Assembly (NCBI RefSeq): GCF_003336665.1 | Contig: NZ_QPIJ01000002.1 | Location: 124,001-188,000 of the forward strand | DNA length: 64,000 bases | Reading direction: 5' to 3' | Origin: Vreelandella rituensis | Lineage (GTDB): Bacteria; Pseudomonadota; Gammaproteobacteria; Pseudomonadales; Halomonadaceae | Part shown: positions 50,814 through 59,597 of the stretch, piece by piece | How positions within the stretch are numbered: the stretch's first letter is position 1 | How the letters are laid out: the number at the start of each line of letters is the position of its first letter | The notes under the pieces: generated by a model | The model's database searches: none | The model's input: the letters and a program-made list of their open reading frames with translations, nothing else | What the model was told of the DNA's origin: nothing | Translations under genes and position numbers: made by a program

Positions 50814-53015
50814 ATGGAAGACGTCACGGCGATTCTTGATTCCTTGAACCCCGACCAGCGCGAGGCGGTCAGCGCCCCCCAGGGCAACCTTCTGGTGCTG
50901 GCCGGGGCAGGCTCGGGCAAGACCCGGGTGCTGGTGCATCGCATTGCCTGGTTGATGCAGGCCGAAGGCCTTTCGCCTTATGCGTTGCTGGCGGTGACCT
51001 TCACCAACAAGGCCGCCCGCGAGATGCGCACCCGCCTGGAAGTGCTTCTCGGCATATCCCTGCGCCATGTATGGGTGGGCACCTTTCACTCCATCGCCCA
51101 TCGCTTTTTGCGCACTCACTGGCAGGCGGCACGTCTGCCGCAAAATTTTCAGATCATCGATTCCGACGACCAGCTACGTCTGGTCAAGCGGCTGCTCAAG
51201 GATTATTCGATCGATGTGGAGAACTTTCCGCCACGCCAGGTGCAGTCGTTCATTTCCGGCTGCAAGGAAGAAGGCCTGCGCGCCCAACAGGTGGACGTTC
51301 ACGGCGATGCCTATCTGGGTCAGATGGTCGAATTGTACGAACGCTACCAGCTGACCTGTGAGCGGGGTGGGCTGGTCGATTTCGGTGAACTTCTGCTGCG
51401 AAGCCTGGAGCTGCTGCGCGATAACCCTACGCTTCTGGCCCACTACCGCGAACGTTTCGGCCATGTACTGGTAGACGAGTTTCAGGACACCAATACCCTG
51501 CAGTACGCCTGGCTCAAGTTGCTTACCGGCCAACAGACGCCGATGACGGTGGTGGGCGACGACGACCAGTCGATCTACGGCTGGCGCGGCGCTAAGGTAG
51601 AAAACATCCGCCGCTTCGAGCAGGAGTTTCCCGGCACCCATACCGTGCGTCTGGAACAGAATTACCGCTCCACCAGCGCGATTCTCGATGCCGCCAATGC
51701 CCTGATCAGCCACAACAGTGAACGCATGGGCAAGAAGCTGTGGACCGAAGGCGCCCAGGGCGAGCCGATTTCGATCTATGCCGGTTTCAATGACCTGGAA
51801 GAAGCGCGTTTCATCGTCGAGACAATCAAGGAAAAAGTCGCCGAAGGTTTCCTGCGCCGCGAGATAGCCATTCTCTACCGCTCCAACGCCCAGTCTCGCC
51901 TGCTGGAGGAAAGCCTGATCCGCCAAGGGGTGCCTTATCGCATCTATGGCGGCCACCGTTTCTACGAGCGCCTGGAGATCAAGAACGCCCTGGCGTACCT
52001 GCGCCTGTTGCTCAACCGCGACGACGACGCCTCGCTCGAGCGGGTGATCAACGTACCCACCCGTGGCATAGGCACACGCACGGTGGAAATCCTGCGCTTT
52101 CGTGCACGCACGGAAAATGTCTCGTTATGGCAGGCGCTGCACGATGCCTTGGCTGACGCCAAACTCAAGGGCCGCGCCGCCAATGCCATCCAGGCCTTCG
52201 CCAACCTGATCGAGCGCCTGGACAACGACTGCGCGGGGCTTTCCCTGCATGAAATCATCGATCATGTGATCACCCATACCGGCTTGATCGAACATCACAA
52301 GAGCGAGCGCGGCGAGAAAGGCCAGGCCCGGGTGGAAAACCTCGAAGAGCTGGTCACCGCCGGCCGGGCCTTCACCCAGGGCGATATCTTCGAACCGCCG
52401 GTGGCGGGGGAAGGCATGGCCGCCCTGGAAGCCTTCCTCTCTGAAGCGGCACTCAATGCCGGCGATCATGAAGCCGATGAGTTCGAGGACAGTGTCCAGT
52501 TGATGACCCTGCATTCGGCGAAGGGCCTGGAGTTTCCGGTGGTGTTCATCGCCGGTGTCGAGGAAGGGTTATTTCCCCACAAGATGTCGCTGGAGGAGCC
52601 CGGGCGCCTCGAGGAGGAACGGCGCCTGTGTTACGTGGGAGTGACCCGCGCCATGCACAAGCTTTACCTGACCCATGCCGAAACCCGTCGCCTGCACGGT
52701 AAGGAGATTTTTCCGCGTCCCTCGCGTTTTTTGCGCGAACTTCCCGAGCATCTGTTGGAGGAGGTGCGTCTGCGCGGCCAGATCTCTCGGCCGGTCACTG
52801 CCTCCCGCCCGTCGCCTTTTGCCCAGCAAGGTGTGGATGGCGGCGATGACTTGCCCAGCCTGCATGTAGGGCAACGGGTCAGCCACCCCCTGTTCGGGGA
52901 AGGCGTGATTCTCAATGCCGAGGGCGAAGGGGCGCGAGCGCGGGTGCATGTCAGCTTCGAAGGCGAGGGCGATAAGTGGCTGGTACTGGGTTTTGCCAAG
53001 CTGACGCCTCTTTGA
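50814..53015 (+). CDS. uvrD: DNA helicase II (UvrD)
   Basis: 733 residues, superfamily 1A helicase. Motif I LAGAGSGKTRV (29-39), Ia VTFTNKAAREM, II VLVDEFQDTN (near 220), III TVVGDDDQSIYGWRGA, IV LEQNYRST, V LMTLHSAKGLEFPVVFIAG, VI EERRLCYVGVTRAM. The C-terminal Tudor-like segment (VGQRVSHPLFGEGVI) identifies UvrD rather than Rep. It unwinds DNA in mismatch and nucleotide excision repair. The ATG at 50814 matches the family start (MEDVTAILDSLN). Confidence 0.95.
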   Translation: MEDVTAILDSLNPDQREAVSAPQGNLLVLAGAGSGKTRVLVHRIAWLMQAEGLSPYALLAVTFTNKAAREMRTRLEVLLGISLRHVWVGTFHSIAHRFLRTHWQAARLPQNFQIIDSDDQLRLVKRLLKDYSIDVENFPPRQVQSFISGCKEEGLRAQQVDVHGDAYLGQMVELYERYQLTCERGGLVDFGELLLRSLELLRDNPTLLAHYRERFGHVLVDEFQDTNTLQYAWLKLLTGQQTPMTVVGDDDQSIYGWRGAKVENIRRFEQEFPGTHTVRLEQNYRSTSAILDAANALISHNSERMGKKLWTEGAQGEPISIYAGFNDLEEARFIVETIKEKVAEGFLRREIAILYRSNAQSRLLEESLIRQGVPYRIYGGHRFYERLEIKNALAYLRLLLNRDDDASLERVINVPTRGIGTRTVEILRFRARTENVSLWQALHDALADAKLKGRAANAIQAFANLIERLDNDCAGLSLHEIIDHVITHTGLIEHHKSERGEKGQARVENLEELVTAGRAFTQGDIFEPPVAGEGMAALEAFLSEAALNAGDHEADEFEDSVQLMTLHSAKGLEFPVVFIAGVEEGLFPHKMSLEEPGRLEEERRLCYVGVTRAMHKLYLTHAETRRLHGKEIFPRPSRFLRELPEHLLEEVRLRGQISRPVTASRPSPFAQQGVDGGDDLPSLHVGQRVSHPLFGEGVILNAEGEGARARVHVSFEGEGDKWLVLGFAKLTPL

Positions 53016-53131
53016 GTGGGGCAACCCGCTTGCCCGACAAAACCACCATGACGCATACTGACCGCCGGACATAGGCATGACACCTTATGCATATGTATAA
53101 AAAATCAGACAATTTCCGGAGTCACTCTGCC

Positions 53132-54223
53132 ATGATGCAACGCCGTAACTTTCTCAAGACCGTCGGCATCGGCGCCGCCGGCGTCGCTGCCGCACCCTTT
53201 GTTTCCACCGCTAGTGCCCAGGAAACCATTACCTGGGATATGGTCACCTCCTGGCCTAAAAACTTTCCAGCACTGGGCACCGGTGCCAATGATTTCGCTG
53301 CACGTGTCGAAGCCCTTTCAGGTGGGCGCATGCGTATTCGCGTCCACGGTGCCGGTGAGCTGGTGCCCGCGATGGAAGTCTTTGACGCCGTGGCGGCGGG
53401 TACCGCTGAAATGGGGCACTCCACTGCTTATTACTGGCGTGGCAAGGTAGCCGCCTCACAGTTCTTCACTGCGGTGCCTTTCGGTATGAACACTACCGAA
53501 ACCAACGCCTGGCTGTACCATGGCGATGGACAGGATCTGTGGGACATGATCTATGCCAAGCACAACCTCAAACCCTTTGCCGTCGGCAATACCGGTGCCC
53601 AGATGGCAGGCTGGTTCAAGAAGGAAATCAACTCGCTTGAAGACATGCAGGGGCTCAAGCTACGCCTGCCCGGGCTTGCCGGCGAAGCCATGAATGGCAT
53701 CGGGGTGACCACCGTGACCACACCGGGTTCGGAAATATTCACCTCCATGCAGACCGGGGTGCTGGATGCCGCCGACTGGGTTGGTCCGTATAACGACCTG
53801 GCCTTCGGCCTGCATCAGGTGGCGGACTATTACTACACCTCGGCATGGAACGAGCCCAGCGCAATTCTGGAAGGCACCATCAACCTGGATGCCTGGAATG
53901 CGTTACCCGACGACCTCAAGGCGATTGTCACTGAAGCCGCTCAGGCGGCCAACCTGGCAATGATCAGCGAGTTTGCCTTCCGTAATGCGCAGGCCCTGGA
54001 CACCCTGGTCAACCAACACAACGTCCAGCTGCGCACCTTCCCGGAAGACGTCATGCAGGCCCTGTATGAATCCTCTAAGAATGTGATTCAACAGCAGGTC
54101 GATAACGACGAGGAATCACGCATGGTCTATGAGTCCTACGCGGCCTTCCAGAAGCTGGTCCGCCCGTTCACCGATGTAGGTGAATACGCTTACCTGAAAA
54201 ATCGCGATAACGTCATCTCCTGA
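53132..54223 (+). CDS. Tat-exported TRAP binding protein, TakP-like, without membrane subunits
   Basis: 363 residues. The N-terminus MMQRRNFLKTVGIGAAGVAA is a twin-arginine signal (RRNFLK), cleaved near ASAQ. The mature part repeats the features of the DctP at 12626: VTSWPKNFPALG, VHGAGELVPAMEVFDAV, AGWFKKEINSLEDMQGLKLRLPG and GPYNDLAFGLHQVADYYYTSAWNEPS. It should bind 2-oxo acids or similar carboxylates. No DctQ/DctM genes adjoin it, so it may feed the distant dctQM or act as a sensor. GGAG lies 12 bases before the ATG. Confidence 0.88.
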   Translation: MMQRRNFLKTVGIGAAGVAAAPFVSTASAQETITWDMVTSWPKNFPALGTGANDFAARVEALSGGRMRIRVHGAGELVPAMEVFDAVAAGTAEMGHSTAYYWRGKVAASQFFTAVPFGMNTTETNAWLYHGDGQDLWDMIYAKHNLKPFAVGNTGAQMAGWFKKEINSLEDMQGLKLRLPGLAGEAMNGIGVTTVTTPGSEIFTSMQTGVLDAADWVGPYNDLAFGLHQVADYYYTSAWNEPSAILEGTINLDAWNALPDDLKAIVTEAAQAANLAMISEFAFRNAQALDTLVNQHNVQLRTFPEDVMQALYESSKNVIQQQVDNDEESRMVYESYAAFQKLVRPFTDVGEYAYLKNRDNVIS

Positions 54224-54245
54224 CACTATGTGGACGATCAGGGTC

Positions 54246-54291
54246 GATGCTCAGTCATGGCAGAGCATCCAAGGGCGCCTTCGGCGCCCTT
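54246..54291. terminator. Two consecutive hairpins between convergent genes
   Basis: GATGCTC / GAGCATC (54246-54269) followed by a 9-bp perfect stem AAGGGCGCC / GGCGCCCTT with TTC loop (54271-54291). Neither strand has a long U-run. Probably a shared transcription end. Confidence 0.65.
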
Positions 54292-54302
54292 ATTGCAAGT
54301 GT

Positions 54303-54725
54303 TCAGGCATTGTCACCCTGTACGGCGCGAATCCGGCCATTATCATCCAGCGCCACCATCACGAAACGCGCTTCGGTGACTTTCTGGCGTTCATCCAGGC
54401 TGCAGCCGTGAGGCGGACGCACCCATACTTCTACGTCTAGCTTGATTGAACTGCGGCCAATCTCACGCACCTCGGTATACACACTCACCATCGACCCCGC
54501 TCGTACCGGGCTCAGGAAATCCATGGCTTCGATAGCCACCGTTGCGGTACGCCCACCGGCTTTGCGCCCTGCGGCAAGCTCTGCGGCCTGATCCATGTGG
54601 CTGACTAGCCAGCCACCGGAAATATCGCCGTAGAAATTGGTATCCTGGCGCGATGCCAGAAGTTTCAATGTGAGCTGCCCTCGGGGAGCCGGTGCATCAT
54701 CCAGATCGGTTTCAAGAACGTTCAT
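54303..54725 (-). CDS. Acyl-CoA thioesterase, YciA-like hot-dog fold
   Basis: 140 residues. RQDTNFYGDISGGWLVSHMDQAAELAAGRKAGG contains the active-site region of YciA-type thioesterases (Asn-x-x-GD-x-x-GGW), followed by ATVAIEAMDFLSPVRAGSMVSVYTEV. It hydrolyses acyl-CoAs in the cytoplasm; the range is usually broad. The C-terminus (ARFVMVALDDNGRIRAV) is typical. A single-gene unit. Confidence 0.9.
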   Translation of the reverse strand: MNVLETDLDDAPAPRGQLTLKLLASRQDTNFYGDISGGWLVSHMDQAAELAAGRKAGGRTATVAIEAMDFLSPVRAGSMVSVYTEVREIGRSSIKLDVEVWVRPPHGCSLDERQKVTEARFVMVALDDNGRIRAVQGDNA

Positions 54726-54970
54726 GGTCGCTTCGCTTTACAAGATTATTGTTATACAAGAGAAAGAGGATATTCCAAACCGGGCGAGACTATCACAACC
54801 CCCGGCAACATGGCGTAAAAGTGCGGCTGGATGCCTCTTGGCTCGATTTGCTGCATTGCAGTAAGCTTAGAGGTTCAGTAAAGCACAGGATCCAGACGCG
54901 GTGAAGACCTTCCGTCCCACGCGGCTGGTGCTCGATGCATTTATATTGCTCATCTTCTGGAAACACCACC

Positions 54971-55702
54971 ATGCTGAATGCTTCCACCGCCCTTCTTCGG
55001 GGAACCCGACTGGTCTATAGCCGGGGGCTACGCCGCTATGTCTTCATTCCCATCCTGGTCAATCTGCTGGTCTACGTCAGTATGCTGCATTATGTGATCA
55101 CTCACTTCGGCGGCTGGCTCGGAGGATGGATGGCCATGGTGCCCGCTTGGCTCGACTGGCTATCCTGGCTGATCTGGCCGCTGTTCGTGCTGAGCCTGGT
55201 GGTGGTGGTGTTCTTCACCTTTACCTTGGTCACGCATTTTATCGCCGCCCCTTTTTACGGTTTCCTGGCCGCCAAGGTGGAAATTCAAGCGACCGGACGT
55301 CAGCCCCTGGATGATCGCGGTCTAGCCAGAACCGCCGTGGATGCTGTGGGGCGCGAACTGGTCAAGCTAGGGTATATTTTGCCAAGGGCCGTCCTGCTGT
55401 TCATCATTAGCTGGATTCCCGGCCTCAACCTGTTCGCCCCCTTGCTCTGGGCGCTGTTTTCCGCCTGGGTCATGGCGATCACCTACCTTGACTATCCGAT
55501 GGATAACAACAAGGTTACCTTCGCCGAGATGCGCAAACGTTTAAACGGCCGTTGGTGGCAGAGCCTAAGCTACGGCGGGCTGGTCACCCTGATTACCTGG
55601 CTACCCTTGGCCAACCTCTTCCTGATTCCCGGCGCCGTGGCCGGTGCGGTATTGATGTGGGATCGCCATTATCGTGAGCAACGCGACATGGTGACCCAGT
55701 AG
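54971..55702 (+). CDS. cysZ: Sulfate transporter CysZ
   Basis: 243 residues. Hydrophobic segments YVFIPILVNLLVYVSML, WLIWPLFVLSLVVVVFFTFTLV, RAVLLFIISWIPGLNLFAPLLWALFSAWVMAITYLDYP and SLSYGGLVTLITWLPLANLFLIPGAVAGAVLMW match the CysZ fold; the LDYPMDNN motif and FAEMRKRL are diagnostic. It imports sulfate for assimilation. The ATG at 54971 is chosen because the family starts MLNA(S/T); upstream frame codons are not conserved. No cysK next to it. Confidence 0.92.
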   Translation: MLNASTALLRGTRLVYSRGLRRYVFIPILVNLLVYVSMLHYVITHFGGWLGGWMAMVPAWLDWLSWLIWPLFVLSLVVVVFFTFTLVTHFIAAPFYGFLAAKVEIQATGRQPLDDRGLARTAVDAVGRELVKLGYILPRAVLLFIISWIPGLNLFAPLLWALFSAWVMAITYLDYPMDNNKVTFAEMRKRLNGRWWQSLSYGGLVTLITWLPLANLFLIPGAVAGAVLMWDRHYREQRDMVTQ

Positions 55703-55748
55703 CGTCTTTTTCAGGATGGCGGCGCTATGATGTCATCTGGCAATTCCT

Positions 55749-55776
55749 GCCCACTTACCCAGGCCCACTTACCGAG
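55749..55776. repeat. Two tandem 14-bp units just upstream of the PCuAC gene
   Basis: GCCCACTTACCCAG and GCCCACTTACCGAG, one difference. The second copy ends in the GAG of the ribosome-binding site (GAGG) for the ATG at 55784. Confidence 0.8.
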
Positions 55777-55783
55777 GATATTT

Positions 55784-56269
55784 ATGATGCGCTTTTCTCT
55801 TGCGGCTCTTGTCACGGCAGGCCTGCTCGCTGCGGGTGGCGTGCAGGCCCAGAATGTATCCCCCGACGGGCTACATCTGCTGCATCCGTTTGCCACCCCT
55901 ACGCCCCCCGGTGTGCCTCATGGTGCGGCCTACCTGTCCATCAGCGTGGAAGACGACACCCCGGCGGTTCTCGTCGGCGCCCGCTCTCCTGTCAGTGAAA
56001 GCGTGGAAATACACGATATGGCCATGGACGATGGCATCATGCGCATGCGCCGTATCGAACAGCTCGAAGTGGAACCCGGCACGACCCAGGTCATGCGCCC
56101 CGGCGGAGGCTATCATCTGATGTTGATGAATCTGGTCAGCCCACTCCAGGAAGGCGAGCGCTTTCCGCTGACGCTTGAGTTTGCTCATCGCGGCGATATC
56201 GATGTGGAGGTTGAGGTACAGACCGCACCGGAAGATAGCTCAATGGGTATGGAGCACGGTCAGCACTGA
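55784..56269 (+). CDS. Periplasmic copper chaperone PCu(A)C family protein
   Basis: 161 residues: signal peptide (RFSLAALVTAGLLAAGGVQA), then a cupredoxin-like domain with the copper-site residues His and Met in VEIHDMAMDDGIMRMRRI and GGYHLMLMNL, the H-M-x10-M-x21-H-x-M pattern of PCuAC. A C-terminal Met/His tail (SSMGMEHGQH) adds further ligands. It delivers copper to the CuA or CuB site of cytochrome oxidase, a role that complements SCO at 2321-2920. Start chosen by the GAGG six bases upstream. Confidence 0.9.
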   Translation: MMRFSLAALVTAGLLAAGGVQAQNVSPDGLHLLHPFATPTPPGVPHGAAYLSISVEDDTPAVLVGARSPVSESVEIHDMAMDDGIMRMRRIEQLEVEPGTTQVMRPGGGYHLMLMNLVSPLQEGERFPLTLEFAHRGDIDVEVEVQTAPEDSSMGMEHGQH

Positions 56270-56348
56270 GGCACGCCTGGCCCGGGCGGCTTTTATCTAA
56301 AAGCGTGTAATACCTCTTCCTGAGTCGCGTAGCGCGAAGGGAGTATAG

Positions 56349-56528
56349 GGACTCCTCCCCGGTTGCAAGCGCTGCCATGGCTGCGGCTTTGTACTGGAAT
56401 CCCTGTCGCTTGATGTTCGCATCTGGGACTGCCCCGGCTGCGGCACCCAAGGCATCGACCGCGACGTCAATGCCGCCCGCAACATCCTACAAGCCGGCAC
56501 CGCGCTGTTAGCCGGTGCTGAGAGTTGA
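56349..56528 (+). pseudogene. tnpB: 3' remnant of tnpB (IS200/IS605-type RNA-guided nuclease)
   Basis: About 59 codons remain after an in-frame TAG at 56346. They encode the TnpB C-terminal zinc finger CHGCGFVLESLSLDVRIWDCPGCG and the last RuvC motif DRDVNAARNIL with its catalytic Asp, ending in TGA at 56526-56528. The other roughly 300 residues, including earlier RuvC motifs, are absent, so no nuclease can be made. The deletion joins copper-chaperone downstream sequence. No tnpA and no left end are recognisable. Confidence 0.85.
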
Positions 56529-56693
56529 AGCACTACCGAGGGGCACTCGGGAAGTTACGCCTGTGGAGTTTGTGTAAGACCGGCAATGCCAAGGCATTGA
56601 GGCGACGGACAGCGAAGCAGGAACCTGGGAGGTAACGACCAGGGAATCCCCTTCCACAAGCGCGCTAGCGCTGAAGGTGGGGGAGGATGTCAA
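56529..56693 (+). mobile_element. Right end of the IS200/IS605-type element (omega-RNA region)
   Basis: Downstream of the tnpB stop the sequence has the typical right-end layout: GAGGCGACGGACAGCGAAGC, GAACC, then GGAATCCCC ... hairpin ... GGGGGAGGATGTCAA at 56643-56693. In intact elements this part encodes the structured omega-RNA whose guide is read from the flanking DNA. Here the flank is the 3' end of ubiA. The end itself carries the complement of the ubiA stop codon. Confidence 0.75.
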
Positions 56694-57580
56694 GTGCCGC
56701 TCGGCCACAGGCTCAGAGCGATGCCGGCAAAGACCAGTAGGCCCGACCAGTGATTGTTCAAGAACGCCTGAAAGCAACGGTCTCGCTGACGATCACTAAT
56801 CAGGTACTGCTGATAGACAAAGGTCGCCGTCATGGCGGCCAGTCCCAGCCAGAAGAAGCCGCCCAGCGCCAGACGAACCCCCACCCAGCCCAGCAATAGC
56901 AAGGTGGCTAGCTGCAGCACACCGATCATCAGGCGATCGGCCCGACCAAACAGTACGGCGGTCGACTTGATGCCGACTTTCAGGTCATCCTCACGATCGA
57001 CCATGGCGTATTGGGTATCGTAAGCCACTGTCCAGGCGACGTTGGCGGCAAACAACAGCCAGGCTTCGAGGGGCACGTGACCCAGGACGGCGCCGAAGGC
57101 CATGGGAATCGCCCAGGAGAATGCGGCCCCCAGAAATGCCTGAGGAAAATGCGTATAGCGCTTCATGAACGGATAGATGAACGCCAGCACCACCCCTACC
57201 AGCGACAGCATGACGGTAAACAGGTTGGTGAACCACACCAGCACGAAGGCCGCCAGTACCAGCATGACGAACAATGCCTGAGCCTCACCCTCCCCGATAC
57301 GCCCGGTCGCCAGGGGGCGATTCTTGGTGCGTTTGACGTGGCCGTCGAAGTGGCGGTCGGCGTAATCATTGATCACGCAACCGGCGGCACGCATCAGATA
57401 AACCCCGACGATGAAGATCAACAGCACATTACGGCCGGGAATCCCTTCAGCAGCCACCCACAGCGCCCAGAGCGTCGGCCACATCAAGAGCCAGGTGCCA
57501 ATCGGGCGATCCAGGCGCATCAGGTGCAAGAAATCGGGCACGCGCGCCCATCCCGAAGGCCGCAAAAGGGAACGATCCAT
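56690..57580 (-). CDS. ubiA: 4-hydroxybenzoate octaprenyltransferase
   Basis: 296 residues with about eight membrane helices. The two Asp-rich prenyl-PP motifs are [15 protein letters not shown] (71-85) and [12 protein letters not shown]. It attaches the polyprenyl tail to 4-hydroxybenzoate in ubiquinone synthesis. The start is the ATG at 57580 after GAGG. The stop codon (complement of 56690-56692) lies within the right end of the tnpB element, so insertion replaced the original terminus; the protein still ends within a few residues of E. coli UbiA by recollection, so function should be kept. Confidence 0.94.
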   Translation of the reverse strand: MDRSLLRPSGWARVPDFLHLMRLDRPIGTWLLMWPTLWALWVAAEGIPGRNVLLIFIVGVYLMRAAGCVINDYADRHFDGHVKRTKNRPLATGRIGEGEAQALFVMLVLAAFVLVWFTNLFTVMLSLVGVVLAFIYPFMKRYTHFPQAFLGAAFSWAIPMAFGAVLGHVPLEAWLLFAANVAWTVAYDTQYAMVDREDDLKVGIKSTAVLFGRADRLMIGVLQLATLLLLGWVGVRLALGGFFWLGLAAMTATFVYQQYLISDRQRDRCFQAFLNNHWSGLLVFAGIALSLWPSGT

Positions 57581-57640
57581 GATTACCTCGCGAATAAAAA
57601 AACCACTGAGCGTGAATAGAAAAATCACTGAGAGAGTAGC

Positions 57641-58204
57641 CTAGCGCGAAGGCAGCGCCAGTTCTTCCGCCATTTCGGCCAAAAAATATTCCTGCACCAG
57701 CAATGACAGAGCGCCATGGCGAAACACCGAACGCCGTGCCCAAGGCCCCTTTGCCTGAACAAGCTCCGCCTGAACAAGCCGCGCCTGAGCAAAACGCGCC
57801 GGGTGATTGCTGACTTCCAGAGGCCCGCGTACCAGATCCGGCTGCTGGAACAACCAGCTACCCAACGAACGCTCGCCAAGCCGCTCCAGGCGTTGTCCGT
57901 GCAATTGGGAAAGCGGCGCCACCGAGCGGGCCATCACCCAGGGCGTCTCGCCCAGGCACAGCGCCACTTCACGCAGCCAGGCATGCCGCCCCAGGGGAAT
58001 TCCCAGCGCCTGGGCTTCATCGGGTAAGGGGCGCCCCACTTCCTGGCGCAGCAGCTTGACGCGAAAAGGTTGTTCTTTGCCCGCTCGGGTCAAGCGTGTG
58101 GTCAGCGAATCGGTGGACGCCACCCACTGCCACCAAGCATGACTCATGGCCGGTCGCGCCGCTGCCACCGGACGCCAGACAGGAAAAATAACATCAAGCG
58201 TCAC
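57641..58204 (-). CDS. ubiC: Chorismate lyase
   Basis: 187 residues of the UbiC fold. WWQWVASTDSLTTRLT, VKLLRQEVGRPL, WLREVALCLGETPWVMARSVAP (active-site Glu/Arg) and the C-terminal LLVQEYFLAEM are family motifs. It releases 4-hydroxybenzoate, the UbiA substrate, from chorismate, and is encoded 60 bp upstream of ubiA on the same strand. An in-frame 15-bp repeat (57753-57797) encodes FAQAR-LVQAE-LVQAK near the C-terminal third. Confidence 0.92.
   Translation of the reverse strand: MTLDVIFPVWRPVAAARPAMSHAWWQWVASTDSLTTRLTRAGKEQPFRVKLLRQEVGRPLPDEAQALGIPLGRHAWLREVALCLGETPWVMARSVAPLSQLHGQRLERLGERSLGSWLFQQPDLVRGPLEVSNHPARFAQARLVQAELVQAKGPWARRSVFRHGALSLLVQEYFLAEMAEELALPSR
57753..57797. repeat. Three in-frame 15-bp repeats inside ubiC
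   Basis: GCCTGAACAAGCTCC, GCCTGAACAAGCCGC, GCCTGAGCAAAACGC. Translated on the minus strand they give three consecutive pentapeptides ending in QA(R/E/K). Confidence 0.82.
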
Positions 58205-58275
58205 TGCGCTCTCCGCAAAAAATAGCCGTGCGCCTAGTGTAACATGGTGGCCACACAGGTTTTTCAGGTGAAACT

Positions 58276-59448
58276 ATGCACGCTTCCAACCACCCTTTGG
58301 TGATAGTCGGCAGTGGGATGGCCGGTGTCGGCCTGGTACGCGCCCTCAGAAAACTGGATACCCAACGTCCGATCACCCTGGTCAGCCGGGACAGCGGCAG
58401 CGAATATTCCAAACCGCTGCTCTCCACCGGTTTCGCCAAAGGGCTTTCACCCGAAAGCCTCGCTGTACGCTCGGCCTTTGACCTGGCGACACAACTCGAT
58501 ATTGACGTTCTGCCGCATACCTCGGTCACCACCATCAATGTTGCACAGCGTACACTGCTTTTCGCCGATAACCGACAACAAGCCTATACCGATTTAGTGC
58601 TGGCCACCGGTGCAGCACCCCGGGTGCCTTTTGCGATTCCCGAAGCGCTGACCTCGCGCCTGTTCACGATCAACGACCTGGACGACTATCATCGATTTCA
58701 CACCGCCCTGAGCCAAATCAACGGTTCGGCGCGGGTGGCAATCATCGGGGCCGGCCTGGTGGGCTGTGAATTCGCCAACGACTTGCATGCCGCTGGTCAC
58801 CAAGTGCGTATTATCGCCCCGGAGGCCGCGCCCTTGCCTCGCCTATTGCCGCCCCCGCTAGGCAAGGCACTGGGCAACGCCTTCGTCGAGGCGGGTATAC
58901 ATCTCGAGTTGGGACGCACCATCACCGAGCTGGCCCTCTCCGGCAACGACGTCAGCATTCGCCTAGATAATGCAGACACTGTCACGGCGGACATCGTGCT
59001 CATGGCCACCGGCCTTGTACCACGCATCGAGCTTGCGCAACGTGCCGGTATTCATGCCGATGACAGCGGTATCCATGTGGATCGTACCCTGCAAACCTCC
59101 CAGCCCGGAATTTATGCGTTGGGCGATGCAGCCTGCGTGGATGGCGTCAACGCCATGTACGTTCAGCCGCTACAAGCCAGCGCCAAGGCACTGGCGGCCA
59201 CCCTGAGCGGCACGCCGACGACGGTAAGTTTCGGCGCCTGGCCGGTGATAGTGAAGACGCCGTTGCTCCCAGTGGTTGCCTTGCCGCCACTTCAACGGCC
59301 TGCGCGCTGGCGAATCGAAGGCGAAGAACACAATTTCAGTGCCTTGGCCGAAGACAAAGACGGACGTTTGATTGGTTTTGCGTTGACAGGCAGCTGCGTG
59401 AGAAGGAAAGTGGAGCTTTCCAGAGCGGCACCAGCACTGCTAGGCTGA
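58276..59448 (+). CDS. Rubredoxin reductase-like FAD/NAD oxidoreductase
   Basis: 390 residues. FAD site LVIVGSGMAGVGLVRAL (8-24), NAD site VAIIGAGLVGCEFANDL, FAD-binding GIYALGDAACVDG and a small C-terminal domain. No redox cysteine pair, as expected for the RubB/AlkT class that passes electrons from NADH to rubredoxin. Between ubiC and HU, as in P. aeruginosa, but no rubredoxin gene adjoins it here. The partner must be elsewhere or different. Confidence 0.85.
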   Translation: MHASNHPLVIVGSGMAGVGLVRALRKLDTQRPITLVSRDSGSEYSKPLLSTGFAKGLSPESLAVRSAFDLATQLDIDVLPHTSVTTINVAQRTLLFADNRQQAYTDLVLATGAAPRVPFAIPEALTSRLFTINDLDDYHRFHTALSQINGSARVAIIGAGLVGCEFANDLHAAGHQVRIIAPEAAPLPRLLPPPLGKALGNAFVEAGIHLELGRTITELALSGNDVSIRLDNADTVTADIVLMATGLVPRIELAQRAGIHADDSGIHVDRTLQTSQPGIYALGDAACVDGVNAMYVQPLQASAKALAATLSGTPTTVSFGAWPVIVKTPLLPVVALPPLQRPARWRIEGEEHNFSALAEDKDGRLIGFALTGSCVRRKVELSRAAPALLG

Positions 59449-59546
59449 TTTTCGTTACATTCAAGGCTAGGCTGGGTAAGACTGTTACGCTCGACTTGCT
59501 GTTACCCGGGGCATCATTTAAACACCCCGTTATCAACAAGCACTTT

Positions 59547-59572
59547 ATTCAACCACTGCATTTAACCACTGC
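59547..59572. repeat. Two tandem 13-bp units in the HU leader
   Basis: ATTCAACCACTGC and ATTTAACCACTGC, one difference, 26 bp upstream of the HU start. Confidence 0.75.
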
Positions 59573-59597
59573 CATCACTACAACGGAGTTTCCCCCC

